Part shown: positions 23,570 through 34,899 of the stretch, in pieces
How the letters are laid out: each line of letters opens with the position of its first letter
Position numbering within the stretch: position 1 is the first letter of the stretch
Assembly: GCA_000149265.1 (NCBI GenBank)
Contig: CH003434.1
Span: 102,329 to 166,328 of the forward strand
From: Ciona savignyi
Taxonomy: Eukaryota > Chordata > Ascidiacea > Phlebobranchia > Cionidae
Direction: 5' to 3'
DNA length: 64,000 nucleotides
Translations under genes and position numbers: made by a program
Notes under the pieces: generated by a model
The model's database searches: none
What the model saw: only the letters and a program-made list of their open reading frames with translations
Told to the model about the DNA's origin: nothing

Positions 23570-25389
23570 GGTTTGTATATGGTTGGACAATAACACAGTT
23601 TATGTCCTCTGATTGATACAATGATGACAAATCTGATTATAATTAGTGGTGGGAATTATGGTTGATACGGTGTGGTACGATGATACAATGATGACGATTA
23701 CGGTCGAGAATAGTTGATACACGGTACGGTTGTCTATGCTAAATATAATAAAATAACCAAAGTAGTTGACTTTACGAGTCTAGCGAAATTCAAAGGTAGC
23801 GTACACACTTATTAAACTTTGGGTTTTTATATGAAAATGCGGCATCGGAAGTAAATCAGTTATGTACTGCGACAGTACATAATTTAGTACAAAGAAACCT
23901 ATTGCACTGCGGTCTAGTCAACCATCTTTTACATACAACGTTCATGGCGGAAATTAGTATGGTTTAGCAAAGACTTTAAGAAAACTACAAACTTACAAAG
24001 CACGATTAAATCCTTATCATCGTATTCGTTTGTCTGCGACACATGTTATGATGGCGCTCTACCAATCGCTTGCAGGAAATCCCAGCCTGCTTTGCCAAAA
24101 CAACTCCATCATTCGAGGTAGCAAATTCATCTTTGGCCACCGAGTCATTTCTACAACACTCATCGTCACAAGCACCGAGCTACATAGTTAACTCGGTGCC
24201 CAGGTGTTGCATTTATGCACCACAAACCATTGATGTTCGTATTTATACCGTGACAAATTATTCATCCATGATAGGCTCTTCACTAAAGTCGATTTTGTGT
24301 AGAATTCGGTATATACATATCAGTCAGTCGCTTGATCTATTCGGTAACAAGACGTTACATCGTATGTGAAAGCTTGAAATTTGTGGTCAGTGCGGCAACA
24401 GCGTCATCTTACGGCAATATCTCAATACACCACGGATTTGCAATATATCGAAGGAAAACGAAACTTCGTGACTGAGCTTCACGTACAACCGCAATACTGA
24501 TCTGCATTTCCACCAGCAAACTTTACCCAATTCCTCGATCCTCGTAACGCAAGGTTCTGCGTGGAATTCCGCTTCCTGCTAACCGCACAAATCAATCGTT
24601 ACCTCAACGTTTGTTTGGCGCGGTATAAAAACCAAGCGGCACGTTGTGCAAATCAGTGTACTGAATATCAACGATCTAAGTTACAACGACACGCAAGTGA
24701 CGTATTACCGAATTATTTCTGAACGGAATCTCGTTTCACCCAGCATTGAGTTCATTGGCCCTCTACCGCCACCTTGGGGCGAGCGCTACAAAGCGACAAT
24801 GGTAGGCGTATCCACCAGATGGCGCGATGTAGTGGGAATTTTTGATATTTAAATAATCGGCAATAATAGTACGGTCGTGTGCCCAATGGCTATCGCCACC
24901 GATTCTTATTTTAATTCTAAACAAAAAAGATCTTGACAAGTTTATCAGTGGTCCGAAACCAAGCCCGGGTAAAATAGTATCGGTAATGAGAACATAATTC
25001 CCATTAATTTTCTCGTAAATGCACGGAGTAGTTATAAACGAAATAAAAAAAAACAATATTAATATTAAACATTTTACCTTATTTTTATATTGAGATAATA
25101 AACGTGTGGTTATCAGGTCCAAATTAGTTGAGTTATTACCATATTTATGTTTTATGGACAAAATGCATAAATGAATTTTTTTAAAGAGAGATGTTTTCAA
25201 AGTGATCATTAAAGATATTCACACAAGAGACTCAGCTATTAAAATGGAATATGGTTGGTTTTATAAATTTGTCAAAACAACTAAATTCTTATGGCAGTTG
25301 GCGGCACAATTTCGCTTCAGACACCACAAAGCCATTTATATACGGCGTAACTCATACCATTACTTCCTCTCTATGGATTGCCACCTTAC
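23570..25389. other. No gene supported; repeat remnants
   Basis: 23570-24560 is module copy B tail. Around 24760-24850 the text GATGGCGCGATGTAGTGGGAA also appears at 6027-6050, so a short dispersed repeat ends here. A 148-codon minus ORF (24763-25209) has a hydrophobic segment (CLILILFFFISFITT) but no recognisable family, and I do not call it a gene. 25390 begins the LINE 5' region. Confidence 0.4.
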
Positions 25390-26155
25390 GTGGGAAAGGG
25401 GGGGGGTTTGAGTTTCCAATGAACCCAAGAGCAATGCCATCGGGGGATGAATTTTCTACCCCTGGCAGGGTCACCCATGGGGTGGTAAGGTCGAAGGGTG
25501 AGGAACTGACAAAGCTGCAATCCACTTTCGAGTTACCGTTAAGCTACTGTAATGGTATGTGAAAGGGGAATATGTGAAAGGGGAATGCGTCTTCCGAACT
25601 GCAAAGGCCACCTGGTGGTTGAGCATTATGCCACTTCAGATAGGTGGTGTAACTCCAACACGGTACTTGGGGGGTTGGCGCACTAGGGGCACCGCGGTAC
25701 CGAGAGTAGCGCCTCGGCTACTAGGGGGTAAACCCTTGCGAGGGTGCGAGTATCAAGTCCAGTCGTAGACATATCAATGGCCTGAGTCTCAGTGGGCTGA
25801 TTCCCCATCTGTGTACGAGGGTCGGCTGGAGCTGTTGAAAGATGGTCGGAGTCCTATGGAGAGTCGAAACTGCGGGAGTGCGTTTTGCCTGGCCTTGTTG
25901 CCTCGGCCGTGCCGAGAACGTAAGTCGGACCCTAGAGGGGGCAAAAACCCTATTGTATAGCATGGAACGAAAAAAATCAACAAAAACAACCCTCTGATGA
26001 TGGTTTTCTTCACCTCCTTACCGAGGTTGGCCGACATACCGGAGGCAAACCTAGACAAAGCGAGCATTTAATGCTCTGCGGCGTCACCCCCTACAACCTC
26101 TGCGGCACTCCAAGCTTCATTCAGCGATAGCGATGGGGTTTCCGCTGTCACTTCG

Positions 26156-27129
26156 GTGACATCTCCACTGGCACATAAGCTTTCAAATCTAACGATGGAG
26201 CAAGCGGAGCTGTCTGACTTGTCAGACAGTGGTGAAGCAAACTCCATTCGGCGGACACGAGAAGCCTTTAAGCCAGAACCTTCCAAGGCAGAGTACAGAA
26301 AAAAAAATCGTGCGGCAGAAGGCTCGAAAACGAGCCCAAAAAGCCAATGATAATCTCTGCAATCGTCCCGGCCCCAGCAACACCTCAACGCCCACAGCTG
26401 CCCCCACTGGGGAAGGCAAAGTGGGCGCCAGCGGGTCCTCTCAGCGGAAAAGACAGAGTAAAACTCCCTCTTCCACCACCCCTACTCCGGCCACACAAAA
26501 AACCCCGTGGACCATCTGCGTCGTCCACACGAGCCACGTCATATGCAGATGCGGCAAACAGCAGCCTTAGACTTCATGTTCTACCTGCTATCGGGTCGGA
26601 AAGTCTTGTCCAGGCTGATATCCGCTACATCGAGAGTGCTATGACAGACTACATGTTGGACGGCACACTTCCTCTTATAAAGACCAAAGGGCTTGTGTTG
26701 CTAAAGACAGGTACCATGAAGGTCACCTGTATGGATGCAGCATCACTGGCGGCCTTCAGGAGGTTTATCCGTGGTTTACCACCAATGCCAGGTAAGAACA
26801 TTGACTACGCAGCAAATAGACCCGAAGATCGTCTTAACGAACGGGTCTACACTGTCTGGGTCTCTGACCCGAAGGTTCGAACAAACCCGGAACGGTTTAT
26901 TCGTCTTCTCGGGTTCCAAAACTCCGAACTTCCGATTATTAAGTTCCACGTCCGTGGGTACATCGGCGATATGACGGAAGAAGGCACACACCTACGTGTA
27001 GGTGTGGAGATGTCTGCAATTGAAGATCTGCGCAAGGTGGACTTCAGCCCTCACTACATGGTGGGCGGGTCTTCTCACTTTTGTGGGAAACCGGTCCGTG
27101 GAAGCCACTACCCACTCAGTGTCTCTTAA
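26156..27129 (+). pseudogene. LINE ORF1 protein (DUF4780-like), frameshifted
   Basis: The N-terminal part (26156-26345) is acidic-basic (MEQAELSDLSDSGEANS). The frame then shifts twice through a Pro/Ser-rich basic region (26290-26540) into the folded domain, which starts near ATSYADAANSSLRLHVLP. The domain runs VQADIRYIESAM...KVTCMDAASLAAFRRFI...VYTVWVSDP and ends PLSVS at 27129. This resembles the DUF4780 protein encoded upstream of RT in LOA-type LINEs, thought to bind RNA. The C-terminal 180 residues are intact; the N-terminal shifts indicate decay. Confidence 0.65.
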
Positions 27130-27139
27130 ACACTAGTGT

Positions 27140-28690
27140 GTGATGGAGGCTCTGAAAAAGACTAGCAAGGACCTTGTTCTTTGCCAGATCAACTTGCACC
27201 ATTGTATAGCAGCCGCCCAACAATTAATGGGTCGGTTCCAAAGAATGGGGCAAACACCACTTGCCCTTATACAGGAACCATACTGTAAGCGAGGAAAAGT
27301 GGCCTTTGTTCCTCAGAATGCTTGCTGCTTTTCTAAAGGAATTTAAGCAAGCCATGTGGGGAAGCACTGACTGCAATAGTCGGGGAGATGCCCTTATGGA
27401 GTATTTAATGAGCACAAGGCTGTCAGTATGCAATACTGGCAACTCTCCGACCTTTGTCACCAGAAACAGAGCTGAGGTTCTCGATCTCACTCTGTGCTCT
27501 GTCAATCTGCTTTCAAAGGTGTAAGACTGGAAGGTCAACAAAGAAGCTTCTTTGTGCGACCACCAATTAATAACTTTCAGGGTGAACAACCTTTGTAAGG
27601 CCACTTCATCGCATCACAGGAATATTCGCAAAACTGACTGGATGCTCTACTTGCAAGAACTTACTCTCCTGTGTGAGGCAATTCCAGCTGCACCTCCAAA
27701 AACTGCTAAGGAGGTTGACATCCTGGCGAAAGCTGTCGAAACAGCCATTACCTTAAATCGTGTCGCCGGATCAAAGGAACATCAAATGACACTTCTTCCT
27801 GGTGGTGCGCAGAACTCACACTTCTGCGTCGCTGTGCGAGACGCTCCCACAGGAAAGCTCTTAAGCGTAAGACTCATGCCGCATGGGATGAGTCCAAGGC
27901 AAGCACCCAAACTTACAAAAGTGCCACTCGCTCCAGAAAACGGGCGTCTTGGCGCAAACTGTGTGAAGAGGTGAATACCTTGCCAGCAATGCAACGGCTT
28001 CATCGAATCCGAAGCATCGCTCTCTTTAGATTGGATCTCTACAGAAATCAAATGGTGATTTCACCAGCACTCCATCTGAAACCGTACACGCTCTACTGGA
28101 CGCACACTTCCCAGAGAACGTAAAGAATCAAGGATCATCTACTAACCACGTTAAACAATGGTCCTCAATCCAAGCTAGCGATGAAGTGCTAGTCAACAAC
28201 ATCATCACCGCTGAAAGAATTAAGGCTGCTTATACACCATTTAAGCCTTTTAAAAGCCCAGTGCCTGATTGAATCTATCCAATACTTATTCAAAAAGGAT
28301 TGCATATACTGTGCCCCGTTCTTATCCAGACCTTTAAAGCATCTCTCCTGTTAGGTTTTATCCCACGAAGATGGCTGGTCGCGAAAGTGGTTTTCCCACC
28401 CAAACCAGGGAAGGAAGACTACTCACTGGCAAAAGCCTATCGACCCCTGAGTCTCATGTCATTCGTGATGAAAGACTTCGAGAGACTCATACTTTGGTAT
28501 CTGCAGGAGGGACCTATTGGACAATCCCCCCTACACCCCAACCAATATGCATATAGAGCAGGATTTTCTACCGAAGATGCCCTTCACAATATGATCATCA
28601 AACTGGAAAAGGCAGTCTTCCAAAACCAATATGCACTCGGAGTATTTCTGGATATTGAAGGAGCCTTCTCTAATGCCACTTTTTTTTGTC
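27140..28690 (+). pseudogene. LINE ORF2: endonuclease and partial reverse transcriptase
   Basis: It opens near 27173 with LCQINLHHCIAAAQQL and LALIQEPYC, the start of an APE-type endonuclease. A deletion near 27335 removes the middle, including the DANAH motif that survives in the copy at 55540. Homology resumes with WGSTDCNSRGDALMEYL and later LCDHQLITFRV. RT begins near 28260 (a TGA replaces the codon in PDGIYP). It then reads KVVFPPKPGKEDYSLAKAYR, PLSLMSF and FLDIEGAF. Palm motif YxDD and all downstream domains are missing. Confidence 0.8.
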
Positions 28691-29125
28691 TTTTTTAGTT
28701 TATTCGCGATACAAACACATTTCCCGGCAAGCCCGTCGAAATACACAATAATTGAAATCACAAGAAATCAATGTAATGAGCGAAATATTTCACAATTATT
28801 CACATTATTTACAAAACGTCAAACTACATACATATTTATTATTAAATTATTACGTCAATTCAAAAAAAATACAGTGTTCATGATGTTTAGGTTGAATGGC
28901 GATGACGAGATTGTCCTGAAGACCATGACGATTCAAGTAGATTGGCTTAAGAAGATGCGGAAAATCTGGGGTGTAAAAGTTTCAAGCGAAAGACTCTGCT
29001 ATGCAAGAAATTTGGTTAGTCATATTATTATTATTATTTTGTTTAAAGTTATAGCGGAGTTTAGCATATTACAATGTCTCACTTTGCTTTTATAGAAAAA
29101 AAAATTAAATAAATAAAAAATAAAA

Positions 29126-29169
<44 letters not shown>

Positions 29170-29199
29170 TATATATATATATATATTTATTAATTATTA
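28690..29199. other. No gene supported; AT-rich with (TA)n
   Basis: A plus-strand ORF at 28631-29095 is mostly the tail of the LINE plus AT-rich sequence. The patch MFRLNGDDEIVLKTMTIQ at 28882 is not recognised. Confidence 0.4.
29131..29187. repeat. (TA)n microsatellite
   Basis: Alternating TA with a TTTATTA interruption at about 29164. Confidence 0.95.
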
Positions 29200-29389
29200 A
29201 TATTATTTCAGATGATATTAAATTCCTATATAAAAGGATTGAATTCATCTTTTAATTTAAATTTTTTGTAGGGTATAATTTGATCATGATACGTCGTAGG
29301 AATATTTTAAATTTTGTTTTAACGATCCATAGAGATTTTCTCATGAATTCGTCATTATTCCAAATATATGTATTAGAGATATCCAAACG

Positions 29390-32300
29390 TTTTTTCTCTT
29401 GCAATATATGACTTTTAGTTATATTTAATAGGTAGAAGTTCTTCTTTTTGGGGAAGAACGTTACAGTTATATAATATTAAGTTATTTGATTTACTATAGT
29501 TACCATATGATATATTATTTATATAAGTGTAGATATTATCAATTATATTATTTATTATGTTCCATCTAGTTAGTAGGTTAATTATGTTATCTTTGGACCC
29601 TTTACAAAATTTACATCGTCTTATTAGTATTTGCCCATTATAATGGTTTGAAAAGGATTTTGACGTAAACCAATCCCCCGTGAAGAATTATATTTTGAGC
29701 TATTTTATAACTATTATCGCGTTCAATATGATTAAAAAAGGAAGTTACATTTTTAATATTTAGCCAGATATTTTGCCATTGATAATTTCGCGATTAATTT
29801 CAATTTTAGTTTAAGCGCGATTTCTTGTATTAAAACAACATAAAAGTCTTTAGTTTTGCCATTTTCCCAGTCATAGTCTTGTTTATTTAATTTGAAAAAA
29901 GAGTGGCGCAATTCTCGGAAAAAATCGTTGGGGTAAGCAGAATTTGGTTTACTACTACTATATAAAGTTTTATTAATAAGTTTCATTGTTGATCCAAGAT
30001 TGCATCTTGACCATTCCTGCCAAATTTCCATTATCCGTTGAATCTGTTTGAGTTTATATAGTCGCATCGCTTTCATTGCCTCTATTCTAATTTTTATATT
30101 TGGTATCGCTAATCCCCCGTTATTCATTAATGCATAAAATTTTTCGCGTTTCATTAGTTCCCATTTAGTGGGAAACCAAAGAAAATTAAATAAAGCCGTA
30201 TTTATTTTATTCAGAGATACTTTTGGGAGTGAAATTATTTCGCCAATAGAATTAATTTGATGGAATATTAATGTATTAATTAGTAATTTTTTAAACCGTA
30301 ATGTTAATTTACGTCTTTTATTAATGTTAAGCGTGTTTAATATACATTTTAAATATTTGTCCCAATTAAGATTATTACATTCATTTATTAAATTAAAAGT
30401 TATTCCCAGAATTCTAATATTTTCCACAATATTAATATTCGGGTATGTTAGTCTAATTTTGCTTATTGCCTCCTCATCGTTACTTATTACCTGGGTTTTG
30501 GTTATATAAATTTTTTGTTCCGTAATATTTCCATATAATTCAAGTTCTTTAAAAATAGGTAGTATTGAATTTTTATCATTAATAAGTATAGTTAAGTCAT
30601 CGGCATATTGTTCAGTTTTTAATTCTATTTGGTTTAATTTATATCCAATTATGTTTTGATTATTGTTTATTTTACGGGTTAAGACCTCCATACTTAATAT
30701 AATATTATGCTAAGTGGACATCCTTGTCTTATTCCACGTTTTATTTTAATTTTGGGAGTAAAAGTACCATTTATTTCAATTTTGCCGTTTATGTCGGTAT
30801 ACATAATATTTACCCATTGTACTAAAGATTTAGGAAGTTTAATTTTTGACAAATTTTTATTATGAATTTTGGATTTGTTCGATCAAAGGCTTTTTCGAAA
30901 TCTATGGCTAAGATTGATAATTTATTATTAAAGTGCTTTGCAGATTGTATACTTGCTTGTATGTTGTAGAGCGCTTCATTGATAGATCTCCCCTTTAAAC
31001 CGCATTTTTGATTTTTACTTATTATTTTGTTTATTATTAAATTAAATCTATTGGCTATTACTTTACTTAAAATTTTATAATCGCAATTTAATAATGAAAT
31101 GGGACGCCAGTTTTTTATTTCCGATTTATCGCCCTTTTTAAATATTAATTTAACTATTGCCGTTTGCATGCTATTGGATAGTTGTCCTTTAAGAAATATG
31201 TTATTATATAATTCCTCTAGGTTGTACTTTATAGTATTAAATAATTTTTTATATATTACTGCGTTTAAACCGTCTATACCGGGGGAGCTCGTATCTTTCA
31301 TTTCATCAATGGCAATTTTAATTTCATCGTAGTGGATAGGTTTATTTAATTGATCGAATTTCCCTTCGTCATTAATAGGTTTTAACATGTTCAAATAGTT
31401 ATCAATATCGCGTTTAAAAACATTTGGCGTCACTCCCCAAAGATTTGAATAAAAATTATATATCGCTTTTATTGTTTGTATTGGCGTTTTTGTTAGATTT
31501 CTATCGTCAGTCTTAATTTGGAATATCGCATCTCTTTTCTGTTTTTCTTTTTCAAATGCAAACAAATCTTTTGTTGGTTTTTCTTCATTTTCTAGAAACG
31601 GAAGTTTTGCTCGAATCAAAGCGCCTTTTTGCAATTTACTTTCGTATATATCAATGTTATTTTCTAACAACGGAATTTCTTTGTTTATTTTTAAAGTAGG
31701 TAATTCTCTGCGGAGCGTTTTTAATTTATTAATAACTAATTGGTATCTAATTTTTTCGCCCTTTTTTATATCTGCTGATATACAAATTAATTCGTTTTTT
31801 ATTGCTAATTTTGCATTATCCCACCATATTAAAGTATTTAAATATTTTCGTTTATCTTTCCTTAGGATTTTCCACAAAAAAATTAAGTGGTCGATGACAT
31901 CATCATGTTCCAATATCGAGGTGTTTAATTTATATCTATTTTTAGAGATATTATTGGACAGTTATTATGGTCCGTGATGTGGTTAAGCTGATGAGTACAA
32001 TTTAAAATCTTAATATTTAAGCTTTTACTAGTATGTATACGGTCGATTCGCGTCGCAGATTTTTTGGTAATTCGGCTATATGTTATTTGTTGTTTTTTTA
32101 AATATCGAAATGCATCATTTATATTACATTCTTTTTCTAGCTTACTCCACGCAACTCTATCCATATGATTTTTTGAATCAAAATATCCCTTTACGACAAT
32201 TTCATTCATTACCATATTGAAGTCACCTAATATAATGTTATGATTTAATGAGTTATATCTTTTAATTTCATTATCATATCTTTACGTACAGTTTTATTTT

Positions 32301-32691
32301 TACACATTAAATATACGTTATATAAGTTTATTTTTATACTATTAGATGTAAGAGTAATTTTATCAATAAGATCTTAAATAATATCGTGCTCAAAATTAAA
32401 TTTATTCATTAGGCGAGATTTAATTAAAGTTATGTTTCCATAGGGGTTTCGGGATGGAACATCGGACACAGTACAATTGGTGAAAACTATATAATGAAGA
32501 TTATTTGTTAAGGTATGTTTGATTTTCGTATTAATTCGATGTGTTTCCTGTATGCAGATGATATCAATTTCATTAATTTGTATATAATTTTCTAAATGGT
32601 TCAACTTTGTTGAAATGCCATTTATATTCAAAGTAGCTATGTTTAATGGATAAGAAAGTATTTCAATACTTTCTTCCAACGTATTATCCAT
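29390..32691 (-). pseudogene. Tx1/L1-like ORF2: endonuclease, reverse transcriptase, C-terminal domain
   Basis: The endonuclease starts near 32660 (LNIATLNINGIS, CIQETHRI) and continues, after a break, in 31925-32215 (ending HITDHNNCPIISLKID, a DH motif). RT occupies 31913-30822 with WRPISLLN and AIDFEKAFDR. An interruption around 30700 follows RGIRQGCPLS. The YADD catalytic motif is at about residue 32 of the next piece (30691-29753), followed by the thumb region (GEIISLPKVSLNKINTALFN, NNGGLAIPNI). A C-terminal C-x2-C motif lies near 29610, and reading ends near 29390. At least three interruptions prevent a single product. Confidence 0.85.
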
Positions 32692-32760
32692 TATTCAACA
32701 TGAAATTGATATCATTAATTTATAATTATTGTTTTGATATGTGGTGTTTAAAACCATAAA

Positions 32761-33545
32761 TTATGTCCTTGGTTCTTTTTCTTCTCGTTTTCGTTTATTT
32801 GGAGACATGGTTATCCCCAGCAAGTCCATTTTACGGTCGTGTATGGAGCGTTGAATAGCGGGTGGGAAATGGTCTGTATATTTTAATATGGGGTTGGACG
32901 TCCGGGTTACCAGCATCTTATGAGCTTTTTTTATCACTTGAATTGGTGAAACGTCTTTGGATGATTTGTTCGAGTCTGTAGTTGCAGGTGGAGATGAGTC
33001 TGTATCAGAAATTGTTTTATCTTCTATATAACTGTTGCTGGTTGATGGTTGTTTTGTTTTGGTTTCCTCTGGTGTTTTATATTGACTTAGTTCTCTTGGA
33101 TCTGTTGATGATTTATTGATGCAACTGTCCATTGTTGAGTTCTGCTTTGGTGAGCCAATGACGTTTGATTTGGGCTTTTTTGGGGCATTTGCTTTGCAGG
33201 TGTCCCCTCTCCTCGCAGTACCTGCAAAGTTCCAAGTGGGATTCTCCGGGTTTTGTCACGGTGATCCATTTTCCGGCTATTTTAATTACTTTTGGTATGT
33301 TGTTGATATTAATTTTCGTTAGATTTATAGAGAGCCATCCATTTTTTATGGTTGGAAAATTTCGATGGTTTCCGAAATTGTAGCTCTTGTAATTTCCCAA
33401 TTTATATTTATTGACCAATAGTTTGATGTGGCGTTCGGTAATCGTGCACGGTATCGGGTGCAATGTTACACATTACCGGTAAGTTTTATTACTAAAGTTC
33501 TAGGTAATTCGACTTCGATGTCCGGGATTTCATTTCCAGTGTTCA
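32761..33545 (-). pseudogene. Tx1/L1-like ORF1 with a CCHC zinc knuckle
   Basis: The first Met (33545) opens MNTGNEIPDIEVELPRTLVI; a stop follows within 30 codons and the reading continues in another frame from 33463. The knuckle C-R-Y-C-E-E-R-G-H-L-Q-S-K-C lies near 33215, followed by a basic, Ser/Thr-rich tail ending KRKREEKEPRT at 32764. This is an RNA-binding protein of the LINE particle by family knowledge. Confidence 0.75.
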
Positions 33546-33724
33546 TGTTGTTGAATTTGTTATGTGCTATATTTATGACTATGTGGGTATGTTGTGAAAT
33601 AGATGAAGTTAAGTGGTCGTAAGGTGGCGCTATTTAAAGGAAAATTTTGGTAGCGCTTCGCCGTCAAAGTTTAGGAGGAAAAGTGCACAAAAACAATCAA
33701 GCAATTAAACAGCACGCAAAAGTG

Positions 33725-33788
33725 ATTATTAGTGTTGCCAGTCAGTGAAAAACAATATACAACAGTAAAAAATGGCAACACTAATAAT
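33725..33788. repeat. 16-bp perfect inverted repeat with 32-bp spacer
   Basis: Arms ATTATTAGTGTTGCCA (33725-33740) and TGGCAACACTAATAAT (33773-33788). It lies just outside the 5' end of the Tx1-like LINE. It could be a small foldback relic. Confidence 0.9.
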
Positions 33789-34254
33789 TACGAAAAAGTT
33801 TATAGAAAAAAAGACAAAAACCGTGCAAGAAAATATTTGTGCAAAGTGAGACAGAGTATTACACTAAACTCGCCGAGTCTTCCTTTGGAGGGAAGAAATA
33901 AATCCACAAGGTAAATCCAAAAAACGATGCAATAACGATGAAATAATCCAAATGTTCTATTCTAATCTGGTCGTTTAAGATTTTGCCGCGCAAAATTTCG
34001 TACCTTATTCAAATAGAAATTAAATGGCGTTTGACCCCACGCAAATACCATGTTAATTTCAACAAAGGTGTATCAGTGCGTTGTGCGTTAGAATAAGACC
34101 TAATTATTAATTATAACCAGATGCGCAGCTCTTAGCAGGTTACACGCGCAGGTAACCACCCAAAACTCACCACGAGGAGGTGGCTGGCGTAGAGTTTCAC
34201 ACACACACATGCACATGCAGCAAATGGACGACAAACAATAAAAAATAACATATA
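33789..34254. other. No gene seen
   Basis: Mixed sequence with a short CA-rich run near 34200. No ORF of interest. Confidence 0.5.
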
Positions 34255-34362
34255 TTATTTAAACGTTGAAGTAAAAAACTTCACGTTATAATAGTTTAAA
34301 CGTGGAAAAAAGTTAACATATTATAATAGTTTATTAAACCGGAAGAAAAAGTTAACATATTT
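34255..34362. repeat. 36-bp minisatellite, left part
   Basis: Degenerate units related to GTTTAAACCTGAAGAAAAAG TTAACATATTATAATA (given in two pieces), ending where the SINE begins. Confidence 0.8.
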
Positions 34363-34669
34363 GTCCGGCCCGTTGGTCCAACGGTTAAGTGCGTCGTCTT
34401 TCAATCGAAAGGTTGTAGGTGCGAAACTGATAGCTAGCTAGTCGGTTGTGTCCTTGGGCAAGGCACTTTACGGACATTGCCTGAACCCAGGGAATTAATG
34501 GGTTCTACCAAATTGGAACGTGTCTATCATATACAACACACTGCAATAGCTCCGGTAACCCTATGATGGGCGCGAGGTGATCTGACGATTGCCCGTGTGT
34601 TAACCCCTTGGTTTTCCCATTCACGGGGGTAAAGATGAATATCCTATACTCTTATCCTATCCTATATTC
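34363..34669 (+). mobile_element. tRNA-derived SINE inserted in the 36-bp minisatellite
   Basis: The head CCGTTGGTCCAACGGTTAAG is tRNA-like (box A), followed about 35 bp later by a degenerate box B (GGTTGTAGGTGCGAAACT). A conserved central block GTCCTTGGGCAAGGCACTTT and GAACCCAGGGAATTAATGGG follows. The tail is a TATCC-type repeat. The same order is seen at 5434-5600, at 42310-42525 (minus) and partly at 44660-44715. The minisatellite resumes on both sides. Confidence 0.8.
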
Positions 34670-34737
34670 TAATAGTTTAAACCTGCCGAAAAAGTTAACA
34701 TATTATAATAGTATAAACCTGGAGAAAAAGTTAACAT
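34670..34737. repeat. 36-bp minisatellite, middle part
   Basis: Two units between the SINE and the gypsy LTR; the last ends in the ACAT target site. Confidence 0.85.
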
Positions 34738-34883
34738 TGTAGTGATGTTACTTGTATTCAGTGCCAACAGTAAAAGAACAACGAAATAATGGATTACAAC
34801 ACCACACGTGGTTCAAAACACACAGAACAAAGGCAAAGCCCGGCTCTCGGCTTCATAGACCGTGACGTAGCCAGATCGCTACA
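34738..34883 (-). repeat. 3' LTR of the CsRn1-clade element
   Basis: 146 bp, TG...CA ends; diverged from 38431-38567. Confidence 0.92.
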
Positions 34884-34885
34884 TT

Positions 34886-34895
34886 ACTCCCCCCC
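34886..34895 (-). other. Polypurine tract of the CsRn1-clade element
   Basis: CTCCCCCCCC on the plus strand, that is a G-run ending GAG on the coding strand, two bases from the 3' LTR. Confidence 0.75.
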
Positions 34896-34899
34896 CAGA

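Larger units (their letters stand above)
18888..24560. repeat. Large duplicated module, copy B
   Basis: It matches copy A from its first base and extends further right: 24190-24560 also matches copy C at 15660-16060. It lacks A's gypsy (empty point at about 19515) and A's Mutator-like MITE (empty site 23561-23569). It carries its own insertions at about 21035-21705 and 22421-23225. No gene is visible. Confidence 0.8.
25390..28690 (+). mobile_element. LOA/Jockey-like non-LTR retrotransposon, decayed and 3'-truncated
   Basis: GC-richer than its surroundings. A 5' untranslated-like region (25390-26100) precedes ORF1 (about 26156-27129) and ORF2 (27140-28690). ORF2 shows endonuclease pieces and a reverse transcriptase that stops just after FLDIEGAFSN. 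A second copy at 55420-58650 extends further and shows that the true sequence continues ATFDCLI. The break at about 28683 adjoins a T-run. Internal deletions and frameshifts make it inactive. Clade assignment rests on ORF1 and RT motifs. Confidence 0.8.
29200..33640 (-). mobile_element. Tx1/L1-like non-LTR retrotransposon, decayed
   Basis: Reading right to left: ORF1 with a zinc knuckle (33545-32761), an APE endonuclease (32691-31925), reverse transcriptase (31913-29753), and a C-terminal cysteine motif (CKFCKGSKDN) near 29610. RT motifs NWRPISLLNCDYKILSKVIA, ILAIDFEKAFDR and QYADDL are typical of Tx1/L1 elements. The element is strongly AT-rich. Stops and shifts separate the pieces. Its exact ends are unclear. 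Confidence 0.85.

Noticed and set aside
24613-24660. TATA-box-like GCGCGGTATAAAAACC
   Set aside because: No gene follows that I can identify, and AT-rich sequence gives such matches easily.
24763-25209. 148-codon minus-strand ORF with a hydrophobic segment
   Set aside because: No recognised domain, no splice context, in AT-rich repeat-derived DNA.
28631-29095. 154-codon plus-strand ORF
   Set aside because: It begins in the LINE reverse transcriptase frame and runs into AT-rich intergenic sequence. Not a separate gene.
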